A stretch of 64,000 nucleotides of DNA, taken from the NCBI GenBank assembly GCA_963924555.1, contig OZ004596.1, positions 5,094,139 through 5,158,138 of the forward strand. The letters are read 5' to 3'. The position numbers were made by a program, and so were the translations under genes. Below, in pieces: positions 44,701 through 64,000 of this stretch; position 1 is the stretch's first letter, and every line of letters begins with the position of its first letter. Below the pieces are notes generated by a model, which was not told the origin of the DNA, did no database searches, and saw only the letters and a list, made by a program, of their open reading frames with translations. The DNA is from Crambe crambe. Lineage: Eukaryota; Porifera; Demospongiae; Poecilosclerida; Crambeidae.

Positions 44701-46482
44701 TTCAGAGTTCAAGGAAGCGAAATGAGTCTCAAACTGAGAAACAGTCCACATTTTAACACTGTAGTTGCTGTAGCAGGAAAGCATGGGGTATTCCCAGCAC
44801 AGACCCAACAGATCTTCTTCACAGTGAATACTATAGCACTAGAATCATTGATTTTAATAATCTCAGCAGTTCATAGCTATCTAACTCACCTCGGACATGG
44901 CTTCCAAGTTCCACATTTTGACGGTCTTGTCCCAGGAGCAGGACACCATGCAGGGGAACCAGGGGTGGACTGCCAAGCCTATACATGCACCAATAATAAA
45001 TTGAGGTGAGTCACACCTTTGGCAGGCTAAATTCAATGGTATGGTGCTTAAAGATTGACTTTTGAATCAGAAATTTCACACATTGAATCATTGAAAACAC
45101 TAGAGGGGCCATCGGTGGAGAATGATTAGAATAACAATAGCTTATCAGTAAGTTAAAAGAACCTGTGACTCGTTTGTAATGACAGCCTTCAAATGTATGA
45201 ATTTGAGCATTATACTTGTAACTCCATACCTAATTAATAACAATCAAGAGTAGAAGACCACATTTTCTACTGGATTTACTTACTGTTATGGCTCCATTGT
45301 TTGTCCCAAAGATCAAATACTTCAGTTTAGCACAATGAGCAGCACTAATATTGAACAATTGGTGCAAAATTCTAACATGTGAAAGTTACACTTATAAATA
45401 TCACTCACCACGTGATCAGTGCCTTGGTAAGGCGGCCAGTAAAACATCCTATTTCTTCATTCTTTTCCACATTCACCACATAAACAGAAATGGGAGTACC
45501 CACAGTGAGTGTTTTTGAGACCGCATCATAGTGTAGGATGTTAGCCCATTCGTCCTTCCCTAGGGAGCAGTTCACCTGTGACGACTGTATGAGAGGATTA
45601 TGCACCTATCAAAAGGTATATGTAATTAAATCACACGGTTATGAGAAATTTATCAGGCTGACCTTGGGCTTCAAACTCCATATCATCACTTGTCCTGATT
45701 AACAAAAAATAATAATAATAGTATTATCTGGTTGGTTATTACAATCAGTATAAAACCTCCCACTTTGGACACTTTTCTAATCCTACATTGGGGGGTTCCA
45801 CTGTAGTTAATTAATAGCTTACCAATTCCCCCAGAGTATATTTCTCCAGAGAGACTATTGAATGCCAAACTGAGAGAGAGAGAGAGAGAGTAAATACCTA
45901 TCACCTGCTTGCTTTAATAATACCTGAGGACAGTAGAAATGACCCGTACTGTGGAGATCAACTGAAAGCTCTCATCATATACCCTCAGAGCTACATCATG
46001 GCATGCAGCGACGTACATCTGCATGTACACACCGAGAGAGAAATCACAGCTAAAATCCATGCAGCTCTTGCAAACTCACCCTAGGTTTGTGTGCATAAAT
46101 CATGTCGATGATGTCAGCAAAAACAGTGTACCTAATGGATTTCTTATTTTGATTGAATGGATACATGCGGAGCACACTTTTGGAGCCCACTCTGTAGTAG
46201 CTGTGGTAGAATGCTGTCACCCCATCAGCTACATTTATGCAATTGCACGATCAACCTGTACCAGCTCATCTAGCTCATTTATGCTCAATGAGTCTGACTT
46301 ACAGCCATGTTGACATGCACCTCTGATACGATATTCACAGTTCCAAGTGTTCTGGGGCTGCAATCAAATTAAATGTTGATCCAGCATAGCTACTTTCTCT
46401 CATTACATCTAACCTGGAATCCTCTGACTAGTACACGGGCTTCACACGCATTCTCTTCTTCTGAAACGGCCTTACCGCTCAT
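35797..46482 (-). CDS. Large WD40 protein of WDR97/WDR87 type with an internal heptad-repeat domain
   Basis: About 20 exons over 10.7 kb. The start at 46482 reads MSGKAVSEEENACEARVLV (exon 46414-46482). WD40 repeats occupy about 43000-46400 (VISTVLSLAFNSLSGEIYSGG, KTVKMWNLEAMSE-type, HPLVPCMVSCSWDK-type, SCSKDGTVKIWSLENQL, FANHKGDLLVGLLRYVSKVY). A helical and Ser-rich middle follows (42226-42765, 40864-42087). Next is one exon of about 2.8 kb (37666 to about 40463) encoding an array of GVAVVDK-type and then DxVSISG-type heptads. The C-terminus is mixed helical and basic (35797-37600: LRQFLENAGLMKTYIQNE, HLEKYLDKHHSW). The WD40 plus long low-complexity tail matches the WDR87/WDR97 axonemal group. 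That assignment, and one continuous gene rather than two, are inferences. It shares a promoter with MORN3. Confidence 0.72.
37900..39330 (-). repeat. Coding tandem repeat: 21 bp heptad unit in a 63 bp higher-order unit
   Basis: Within the large exon the basic unit is 21 bp, encoding D-x-V-[SK]-[IVF]-[SA]-[GD]. From about 38560 to 39300 it is organised as near-identical 63 bp units (21 residues, SDDRVSIAGDPVSVSGDRVK type), some shortened by 9 bp to 54 bp. Outer parts of the array are more diverged, a sign of recent homogenisation at the core. Because all lengths are multiples of three and the unit lacks stops in most frames, several other frames on both strands are open across it. Confidence 0.9.
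39600..39960 (-). repeat. Second coding tandem repeat (EGVAVVDKGVAV type)
   Basis: Upstream of the heptad array in the same exon, 15-21 bp units encode alternating GVAVVDK, GVAVVSE, GTAIVGE and similar. It is distinct in sequence from the VSISGD array but shares the alternating hydrophobic pattern expected of short beta strands. Confidence 0.8.
45746..45803. repeat. 58 bp palindromic mini-element with CAGT ends
   Basis: The left end CAGTATAAAACCTCCCACTT and the complement of the right end CAGTGGAACCCCCCAATGTA form an imperfect inverted repeat. The right end abuts TA. The ends resemble those of the element at 32384-32587. It lies in an intron of the WDR97-like gene. Confidence 0.5.
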
Positions 46483-46562
46483 ATTTTCATCTCAGAAAGC
46501 CGATGGTTTGCTAGCTGCAAAGAAAAAGTATTAACGCTTTCGGCATTGATCTCTATGACTAC

Positions 46563-46568
46563 CACGTG
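46563..46568. promoter_or_regulatory. CACGTG E-box in the WDR97-like/MORN3 promoter
   Basis: A palindromic CACGTG lies in the 161 bp between the divergent start codons, 50 bp from the X-box. Its role is unknown. Confidence 0.4.
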
Positions 46569-46612
46569 GGTGCGGGGGCGTAGCTGGTTTGGATCATGTG
46601 ACAAACAACAGA

Positions 46613-46626
46613 GTTACCATAGCAAC
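46613..46626. promoter_or_regulatory. RFX X-box in a bidirectional ciliary promoter
   Basis: GTTACCATAGCAAC fits every position of the RFX X-box consensus RYYNYYATRRNRAC. It is 17 bp upstream of the MORN3 start (46644) and 130 bp upstream of the WDR97-like start (46482). X-boxes drive ciliary genes across animals. Confidence 0.8.
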
Positions 46627-46643
46627 TACAGTGAAGAAGAATA

Positions 46644-47541
46644 ATGCCTATTCTCAAGCAACCGAAGAAAAGAGAGCCTCCATGGAAAGATTGGGACAAG
46701 GATGCTCAGAAAGAAGGTATCAGAGCTCCGGTCTATGCAGTGAATGGAAATACATACACTGGCGAATGGTCAAACAATTTGAAACATGGTATGCTTAACT
46801 GTGTTAGCTGGTGGTACTGGTATATCCTTTTTGAAGCATCCTCTGTTATACGTTTGCAGGCAAAGGTACCCAAGTTTGGAGCAAGACAGGTGCTATCTAT
46901 GAGGGTGACTGGGAATCTGGACAAAGACATGGTTTTGGTACATTCAATATAAAACAAGAAGATGGAGAGCATGTGAAACAGTATGCAGGTGGCTGGAAAT
47001 ATGACAAGAGACATGTGAGTTATATACTTAGCTGCACATTCAAAACATCATGACAATGATATTTAGGGATATGGAATTTACTACTATAATGATAAAGAAT
47101 ACTATGAGGGCGAGTGGTATGCCAATAAGAGAAGTGGGTGGGGTCGGATGTATTATGCTGATGGTTCCGTCTATGAAGGCGAGTGGTACAACGACCAGCG
47201 AAACGGGAAAGGATTGTTGAAACTGGTCGACAACAACCGCTATGAAGGTTCTTGGGAGAGAGACATGAAGAATGGTCCTGGCAAGTTCCTGTATTTGGAC
47301 AGGGGGCAAGTGTATACTGGTTGCTGGAAGGATGACATACCAAAATGTGGACAACTGGAGGACTTTGATAGGGAAAATGTACCCAAGGCACCTGTTTACC
47401 CAATTCCAGAGGTAAGAAGTGCTATCTATAGCCTCTCTGTTTCAACATGCCAAATATAACCTTGTTTCCCCTCAGCTTTCACTGATGAGTCCTGAGAAAG
47501 TCCTGCGTATGGCCCAAGAAAAAATCTACACTGAATTTTAG
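46644..47541 (+). CDS. MORN3: MORN repeat-containing protein 3
   Basis: MORN-repeat protein found in flagella and testis in vertebrates. About five exons. It starts MPILKQPKKREPPWKDWDKDA, close to the vertebrate N-terminus. At least six MORN repeats follow: YTGEWSNNLKHGKG, YEGDWESGQRHGFG, YAGGWKYDKRHGYG, YEGEWYANKRSGWG, YEGEWYNDQRNGKG and YEGSWERDMKNGPG. Then YTGCWKDDIPKCGQLEDF and a short C-terminal helix ending EKIYTEF (stop at 47541). Full length for the family (about 240 residues). An X-box lies directly upstream. Confidence 0.96.
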
Positions 47542-47766
47542 TATCCCATCTATAGTTATATAAGCAGTCAAGTGATTTTCAAAAGTCAAAAGTGACCCAC
47601 AAGTTCACTATAATTTTTTTATATACTTCAAATGATCATAATTATGATTGCACAGTGTAGATAAGAGTGAGGAAGTTGAAACCTCCTATTATGATAATAA
47701 CAAAACAGAAGAGATGATGATTTGGAAAATCGTCCACATTACATTAACACAAAGTGACTGAGTGCA

Positions 47767-49373
47767 CTATAACACAATATACATAAAGTCACACAAAGAG
47801 CAGTTCATGATGATGTTTTGAATACCAAGGGTATGGTCTAGAGAGAATACAGGCTTACCACTGCAAACAGTACTGGACAAAAACAAGGGAACAAGGGAAT
47901 CTTAGTCTAATTGGAAAGCATTTGTAAACATGTTTTAGCTACAGCTATAAAAGCATCTCTACTGCCTTTCTCTAATAAGGGGTGAACCCATTCATTTGAG
48001 GCACTCAAGTATGGTACTACTCAAAATCGCCCATAGGCTATTATACCATACAAGTTTCACTTGTAACAAGATGCACACGTACCAGGGACCTTACTACTTC
48101 AAAACATGATACTGACACCCAGACCTCGCTACCTACCTATGTTGAGTGACACAAGTCTCCAGCTGGTGTCGAAGGTAGTCCAGACTTAGTCCATCATGCT
48201 GCATAAATAAACCACATTAACAGCTGTACTTGGCACAAGAACCCCCAATGCTAGTATGTGACCCACAAACTGAAAATCTACACCACTGGCCATTGCGAAG
48301 TGGGTACTGTGCTCAGTGTAAGTGCTATAACCAATGTTAGGAATGGTGACATGTGCTGCTGCACACAGGTACACATTAATTTCTCTCACTATAGTATTGA
48401 TTTCCAGTCCACAGGCACAACGGATACTGCTGACATCCTGAAGCAAAAAATTCCTGCATGGTTTTGTTAATAATAGTACCAAGTTATACATCTATAGCTC
48501 TCACTTCTGGCATATTGGGCATATCACACTTTCATTAGTTGATAAAGAATCTATAGCAGCATGTAAAGAGTTCTCTTCAAAATGTCTCAAGTCCATCTCC
48601 ACCTGTCTTTCTTGGCACTGGGCCAACATGGCTTGTTCTATGATAAAAAGTTAGGCAAGAGTCAGTTACAATAGTATCTTTTATCTGCACATACCTTCAA
48701 GGATTAATTCCTGTGTTAAATTATCAATAATGCTCAGTATGTAGTTCACATCTTCCGATTGCTACATCAATACAAAACACAGGGTACCACATGCTGAATT
48801 TCCTGAGAAAATGAGCTGCATCAATTTGACTTGTAAATTGCCAATACTTTATTATCATATTTGGCCCGTTATCACAATTTCCAAGTAAACATGCTTAGCC
48901 ATTACCTCATACTCCTCATCGCTGCTGTAAGTGGGGTTATAAGACTGACGTTTACAGGTTCCTAGTCCTCCTGGATCTAGAAATGGTGACATTCTCTTTC
49001 TACGACGAAGTAGAGGTAGTTCCGAGTTCTCTGTTCTCATGTGCTCCCATTCTTGACTCATCACTTCCCTTACCGAAACTGTAACCATGTCTTCCCCACC
49101 CTGCTGTAAGGAACTTGTGGAAGGCTCTGATTCTGTTTCCATCTGTCTAAATCGGGAGACGAGGCGTTCTCTACCTTGCTTCAATCTATCTGCACATCGC
49201 TACATGGCCAAAGAATTCAGTAGTTGATCATATTAAACGAGTGAACACCTCACTTTTCTGAAGATTGTCCTCCATTCTGGTGTGCTTCCACTCCCTCCAG
49301 ACTTATACTGAGACTTTCGGATCTGCTCTCTCCCCCTTGGGGTCCTGGGACCGCCTGATCCCCCGCTAGCCAT
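47767..49373 (-). CDS. RPAIN: RPA-interacting protein (RIP)
   Basis: Carrier for nuclear import of the RPA complex. About seven exons. The start at 49373 reads MASGGSGGPRTPRGREQ, then TPEWRTIFRK and CRERLKQGRERLVSRFRQ, matching the family N-terminus that binds importin. A middle helical part follows (VREVMSQEWEHM, ILSIIDNLTQELILE, EQAMLAQCQERQVEM). The C-terminal zinc-binding part has ICPIC, then CACG, then HSTVC and CSLCD, in the family order and spacing, ending FMYIVL. The last junction (AG|T) is in phase. Its partner RPA1 is encoded 25 kb away. Head to head with CASP (132 bp between starts). Confidence 0.9.
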
Positions 49374-49505
49374 GCAACTATCAGCAGCTACAAAGATACG
49401 TCTGCTATTATTATGTTTTGGGGGCTAACCCTGTCATTAAAGTTTCCAATTAGAGCGCACTTGTATAAAAAATTTTCACCTTTGTTTTTAAGCGTCTTTT
49501 TCGAA

Positions 49506-52500
49506 ATGTCTGGGATACAGGGGGCTCTCAAATTCTGGCAGGAATTTAATATAAGCGAATTTCAGGTACATAATAACTTTTGAGTCGATTTATTCAAGCC
49601 AGCTTCATTGTTGCATTGTTGTGATATCTAGAGAGAGCTTGACACTGAGGGACAAGCTGTAGCTAAGAGGCAAGATGAGTCTGATGCATCTAGAAAAAAG
49701 CTGGTTGAATTAAGCAGGGAATTCAAGAAATCCTCCACTGAAGTGAGTCACTGCTGTAGAAACTACATCCAGTCCCGACAACATGTTTGCCCTGGATTTT
49801 CTGAACTTTTCAGGAAGTGAGGCACAAAGTAGCTCCACTGCTGAAGTCCTTTCAAGCAGAAGTGGACTATTTATCTCGCCGCAGTCTCTCAGCAGAGACA
49901 GCTTTTCTTGGAGTGTACAAGAAGATCATTGGAATACCAGGTTTGTCTACAAGTGTAGTCTCTACAGGGCTAGGGGTAGCCTACTCCCATTTTCATCCAT
50001 GTTGGATTTTGTGAATATCCTTCATGGCAATGGGCAGTGCCTAGTTTTTGGGCATGATGTACTAACTCCCTGTGATTGACGGAATGCTGATATTTCCAGA
50101 TCCCATTCCAGTTCTGGAACAGGCCATGGGACAACAGCAGCGATTACAACAAGCCCAAGATCATGAGATTGAAGTGAAACAGCTACGAGAGACTCTCCAA
50201 GAGTATAATGCAGAGTTTGCCCATGTGAAAAACCAGGAAGGAACCATCCAGAAGCTTAGGGAACAGCTGAAAGACCTGGAGGATGAGATAGAAGAAAGGG
50301 CTGCTGTGAGTGGGAAAGAGGTTTGAGAGTACACCACAGGGCTATTGCGCATTTACTCCCTCCAGGCTAAGATAAGTGAGAAGTCGGCTGAACTCGTCAA
50401 ATCCTTCGAGGAAAAGGAGAAGTCAGTTATTATGGGTGTAACCACTACTATGTGGGAGCACCTATAGTGTGGCTATGGGTGTATCATTCATGTATACATT
50501 ATTGTTATCATTATCAGAGCCATCCAAGTGAAGATGAATGAGTCGCTGCAGAAGTTAGCACAAGCTGAATTCAGAGCTTCCACAATGCAATCAGGTTGGT
50601 ATAAACAGGGACTTAGACACATAATTATTGCGTGTATGTTTTTTTTTTTGAATCTAAAGCTCTTGAAGCAACTCAGTCTGAACTTTTGGAGTTCAAGAAT
50701 AAGTATGATGAGGAAGCTGTGGCAAAGTATGTGGGATTAGCTTCTCTCTCAATCACCAGTTTGTACACTTGTTCCCACCCTCAGGGCTGCTGAATTGGAA
50801 ATACTGATGACGGATTTGGAGAGGGCCAATCAAGTAAGTTTGATGGGATGCTACATATGACATTACTATCCTTTTAGTTAGACTAGTAGAGAATCATAGT
50901 TGAATGGTTGATGCAGAGAGCAGCAGCAGTTGAGAAAGAACCAGAGAGGATTCAACGAAGTGATGGCAGCTACACCTCTCTATTACAAGATAAAGTAACT
51001 AAACTTGGCACCATCTATTATAGTATTATTCTTGTTGTGCTGTTTTTCAGGTATCATCTGATAGGATCGAATTAGAACTTGAATTGCAAGCCAGAGACAA
51101 GGAGGTTAGTTTTAAAAGTAAGAAGTATGACCTATAAAGGAGGGTGAATATTTAGAAAGGTGAATTTACTTGTGGTTTTTTTTGTTTTAGATTTCACGAT
51201 TGGATGGTGACATGCAGCGACTGCAGTCAAGCTTGACACGTCTACGTGAGGCATCCTCTGCTCAAGTGTCTGCTCTGGAGGAGCAAGTGGCTGCTCGTGA
51301 TGCCACCATAGCTCATCTGGAAAGCACGGTTACCTCTCAGGGGGACTATGAGGAGATGAAGAGAGAACTGAAGTAAGCAACTAATAGTAAAGTTTAATGT
51401 TTTCAGATAATACATGTTATGCAGCGTTATCAAAATGATAGAGTTCTCCTCAAATACAGCCTCCAATTCACTCAGCGAAGGATCTGGAGCTGGAGTAAGT
51501 GGTGTAATTGTGATTTATAGCTAATTTCAGTGACCCTTATCTCCAGGCAACACCCTCTAAACCTCTAGAAGTTCTCCTATTGGAGAAGAACAGATGTGAG
51601 CATATTGCTATTTTGAAAGGAATTGTAGAAGTTGATGACATTTTTATCCATCCAGCTCTTCAAAATGAGAATACGTCTCTTAAATTGGAGTTATCAGAAC
51701 TCAGAGGTATATAACTACCTTATGTTGCGACCAAACATACGGTATTGTTTATCCCAATAAATAGAACACTTTGGATCTTTGCAACAACAGCATACTGAGA
51801 CTCTCCAAATTACCCAGGACCAAAAAAGCCTCATTTCTCAGCTTGAAGCAGACCTCAGCAATGTCAAACCTTTTCTTGCCACTCAAATGGAGAGGGAAGG
51901 TCAAGCTACCTCGCCTACATCTGCTGATTTCCTCTCGGAGGCACTGAGGGATGTGCAAGGTGAAAGTGCAAGGGTCAATAATGGAGCTAGTGATATGGTG
52001 GGTGGAGCCGATTCCCTTCTTCCAATTGTCTCAAGTCAGAGAGAAAGATTCAAGCAAAGAAACGTAGAACTAGAGGCTGTGAGTTCATACTGTAAACCAA
52101 TGGTAAGGATCAGTAAGACATCTGTGTCATTTTCTCTGTCCATCCAGGAATGTCATCAACAGAAACAGACAATATCTGTCCTGCAGAGAGAAGTGGATTC
52201 ACTAAGAGGGGACAACATAAAGCTATATGAGAAGATAAAATTTCTTCAGAGCTACCCGGGGACGGTGAGTGGAAGCAGGGCTGCATAGCATAATGAATAA
52301 TATTGTGGTTTATTGATAATTAAGCGCAAAACTATGGATGACCATGAGGCCATTAACAGATATTCTTCCCAGTATGAGGCTAACTTGGACCCATTTGCTG
52401 CCTTTGGCGCCAAGGTACACAGTGTAGTGAATTATATTATTAAGAGTGTATGGCATGACTCTTGTTCTCTTTCAGGAGAGGCAGAGAAAGTACACTCAGT

Positions 52501-52787
52501 TGAGTGGTATTGACAAAGCTACCCTGGTTATGGTATGTCCTGCTACACTGTATTGTTGAAGTCTTAGAATTCTGTTTATTTTGTGTCATAATATCCTTGT
52601 GGGTTCTTCAGACATTTCCCCCTTCTCCTGATTTATTATTATCTGTCCTGATGATCATCGAATCTTGTTAATTATTGCAGGGGCGGTTCATTCTCTCCAA
52701 CAAAATAGCCCGTTTTGTGGCATTCATTTATGCAGTTTGTCTTCATCTTCTTGTCTTCATGGTATGTCATAACCACCACAAATATCC

Positions 52788-52826
<39 letters not shown>

Positions 52827-53514
52827 CCTCCTGTGGCAGGTTATTGCGAGACTGACATACACAGATTCCTGTGAAAACAGCACATTCATGCAGTGTGCAA
52901 GCCTGTAAGTCATTGTTAAGACATATGTTAGAATTAAATTCCCTTGGAGAATTACCAATGCCATACATAATACTCCAGCTCTCTTTAATTTGTAAACACA
53001 AATGCAAACATTAAGTTGAGGGGATTCTTCTTTACATAGTGCTGTTTCTTACATATGTGCACAAAGAAATTTCTGGTGCATTGAAATCATAAATAATTTA
53101 TGGGAGTTACAAACTTAATTTTGTACAAACAGCTCTATACATATATAGCTGGTGTGAAGTTTCCATTATAGTTATAGCTTTGATTTTGTGATACTCTTGT
53201 ACAACGCTTGTCACCAAAAATGACTTGTCAATGAAAATGAGCACCTTGAAAGAGTTTGGTATGATCTGTGAATTCACAGGTTTTGTTTTTGTCACCAATT
53301 CAAGCCCTTGAAATGAGGACATGGCTAAATACATGATGAGGCCACTCCTCTCATTGGGCCACTTCATTACAGAAATCAAATATTGCACCTTTCTTGCTGT
53401 AGGTTTTCTGAGCATATGCAGATGTTTCATCCAGAACATGCCAAAGAGATTATGGACAGTCTAGGTCACATGTCTATGCAAGCCAAAGTCACTGGACAAG
53501 CAGCTGCTGGCTAG
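49506..53514 (+). CDS. Golgi coiled-coil protein CASP (CUX1 CASP-type)
   Basis: Golgin with a C-terminal membrane anchor, acting in intra-Golgi retrograde traffic. About 17 exons. It starts [20 protein letters not shown]. Long coiled coils run through the middle ([40 protein letters not shown]-type, [39 protein letters not shown]). The C-terminal signature is [39 protein letters not shown], then the membrane segment [21 protein letters not shown] and a short lumenal tail ending GQAAAG. In vertebrates CASP is a splice form of the CUX1 homeobox gene. Here no CUT or homeodomain exon was seen before the next gene, so it looks like a stand-alone gene. Confidence 0.93.
52793..52829. repeat. (CT)n microsatellite in the CASP gene
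   Basis: A CT dinucleotide run followed by CCCTCCCTCC directly precedes a splice acceptor (tgtggcag) in the last part of CASP and serves as its pyrimidine tract. Confidence 0.8.
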
Positions 53515-53691
53515 CATATATATTTTTCTGACACTATTATCATGCTGACACTTTATGTACCGTTCACATTCAGGCATCAAAGATAAGGGGAAAATATTTC
53601 TTCAACAATAGCAAGCTAGAATAAATAGACTGATCATGGTCACAAACACGAAACACGTTGGATTAAAATAAATTAATGTATGATATTGATG

Positions 53692-54501
53692 CTAACTGTT
53701 TCCTGCTTTCTTCTCTTTCAAAGGTTGATGTGATTTCACTTTGAGGATGCGTCGAGACAATGGGTAAATAGCAGTAAGCTCATTCCCATACACACACCCG
53801 GTGTCCAACCCTGTGGCAAATGCATGCTCTTGAAATTTCCGTTTTGCATCATGTCCAAAGTACACATGCTCTGGACCTGACCACACCTCCCCCCAGAGCT
53901 GTTTATTTTTGTCGTATTTCCTATTCCACTCCCACTGATTCTCACTGCGTGCGACGCTTCGCATGTGGAGAAAATAATCGGGCGTCTGATCTTCAAGTGA
54001 CGTATCAGGTAGCAATCCAGCGTGGACCACTGCAATTTGACGAGATGGGATGTGGATAGCGTATGGCAACCCCAGTATCCAATCCACATTCTTCTTTGTC
54101 AGCTTAATAACCCACTCAAACTTCTGGGGTGGGGTTTCTCCTGTTGCACTTTTCATTTGTTCTTTCAAACTAATTTCATCATGGTTACCACGTACACTAT
54201 ACCAACTATTGTCCATGACATACTCAATAACTTCAAAGCTCATTGGTCCCTTGTTCACCAGATCACCTACAAATATTATACATGTGTTTTCATTATTTAT
54301 GTCGTTAGTATCCACAAGTTCTTTCAGTTCGTCATAGCAACCATGAACGTCCCCCACGATCAGTAAGTCTCTACCTCCGATATCTTCCTCAGAAAGTACT
54401 TGGATATTTTTAGGGGGTAGGGGGACTCCGTAAGGACTTTGAACTCTGCTCTTGTCGTTTGTTGAGGAGGTAAGTTCTGGACTATCACTCGAAGTAGCCA
54501 T
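53692..54501 (-). CDS. ApaH-like (ALPH) metallophosphatase
   Basis: PPP-superfamily phosphatase of the ApaH-like group, related to bacterial diadenosine tetraphosphatase; the trypanosome member ALPH1 is the mRNA decapping enzyme. Single exon, 269 residues from the ATG at 54501 (MATSSDSPELTSST). The frame is open further upstream to 54789, but that part overlaps the SH2B start and looks non-coding. Metal-binding motifs: GDVHGCYDELKE, GDLVNKGP, GNHDE, VVHAGL and FGHDA, then TGLDTGCVYGNELTA. All catalytic residues of the family appear intact. No signal peptide. Convergent with CASP and divergent from SH2B. Vertebrates have lost ALPHs. Confidence 0.9.
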   Translation of the reverse strand: MATSSDSPELTSSTNDKSRVQSPYGVPLPPKNIQVLSEEDIGGRDLLIVGDVHGCYDELKELVDTNDINNENTCIIFVGDLVNKGPMSFEVIEYVMDNSWYSVRGNHDEISLKEQMKSATGETPPQKFEWVIKLTKKNVDWILGLPYAIHIPSRQIAVVHAGLLPDTSLEDQTPDYFLHMRSVARSENQWEWNRKYDKNKQLWGEVWSGPEHVYFGHDAKRKFQEHAFATGLDTGCVYGNELTAIYPLSRRILKVKSHQPLKEKKAGNS

Positions 54502-54743
54502 TTTCGTTTTGGGGATGGGGCTCCGGGTGGGGCAAACCCGGAAATTAATTAGCGCATCCCGCTGGAATTTGGCGGAAATAATTTTACCAATTCCTGCTGC
54601 AGTTAGTTTGGGAGATGAAAACCGACTAGCGAAAAAGTGGTTCACACATTTGTTACTAGTGTAAATTAGCAAGAAGGCTCCTTCACATTTCATTGCTCGA
54701 GGTCCAGTTCTTTGTCTCATTTGGTCCAGGGAATAAAGAAGGC

Positions 54744-63987
<9,244 letters not shown>

Positions 63988-64000
63988 GTGAGTAAGGGGG

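Noticed and set aside
54693-54743. Earlier start for SH2B at 54693
   Set aside because: That position is TTG; the first in-frame ATG is at 54744 and gives a sensible N-terminus.

Overview
The window is nuclear DNA from an animal with a very compact genome. It holds about 22 genes in 64 kb on both strands, with mostly short introns (about 40-100 bp), GT-AG splice sites, and neighbouring start codons often only 75-250 bp apart. The gene set is metazoan (SH2B adaptor, RECK-type protein, BACURD/KCTD, AIP, TBL2, RPAIN, MORN3). Two genes that vertebrates lack are also present: a type II NADH dehydrogenase and an ApaH-like phosphatase. This fits an early-branching animal, most probably a demosponge. 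The organism is an inference; no sequence search was run.

Layout, left to right: type II NADH dehydrogenase (-, runs off the left edge); a secreted RECK-like protein with thyroglobulin, antistasin, VWC-like and Kazal modules (-); CDC45 (-); MTFP1 (-); POLD4 (+) followed by a second POLD4-like exon set (+); a 1 kb gap with a dead LINE fragment; the SNAREs GOSR1 (+) and SNAP29 (+); ARL16 (-); an M14 carboxypeptidase (-); RPA1 (-); PES1 (+); AIP (-); TBL2 (+); a BACURD/KCTD protein (+); THOC6 (+); an 831 bp repeat-bearing gap; a 10.7 kb WD-repeat gene of WDR97/WDR87 type with a large internal tandem-repeat exon (-); MORN3 (+); RPAIN (-); Golgi CASP (+); an ApaH-like phosphatase (-); and an SH2B adaptor (+, runs off the right edge).

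Functional threads: CDC45, POLD4, RPA1 and RPAIN all act at the replication fork or in RPA handling. E2F-type sites are visible just upstream of CDC45 and RPA1. PES1, a ribosome-biogenesis gene, is head to head with RPA1 and has two CACGTG E-boxes on its side of the shared promoter. MORN3 and the WDR97-like gene, both likely axonemal, share a 161 bp promoter containing a perfect RFX X-box. GOSR1, SNAP29 and CASP all serve Golgi or SNARE trafficking.

The most unusual items are the 21-bp/63-bp hierarchical repeat encoding a heptad array in the WDR97-like gene, the POLD4 exon duplication that could share one PIP-box first exon, the RECK tail joined to a thyroglobulin/antistasin front half, and a clean hAT-type MITE with an exact 8 bp target duplication. 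Splice sites were read by eye. Where exon limits are not given they were not resolved to the base.
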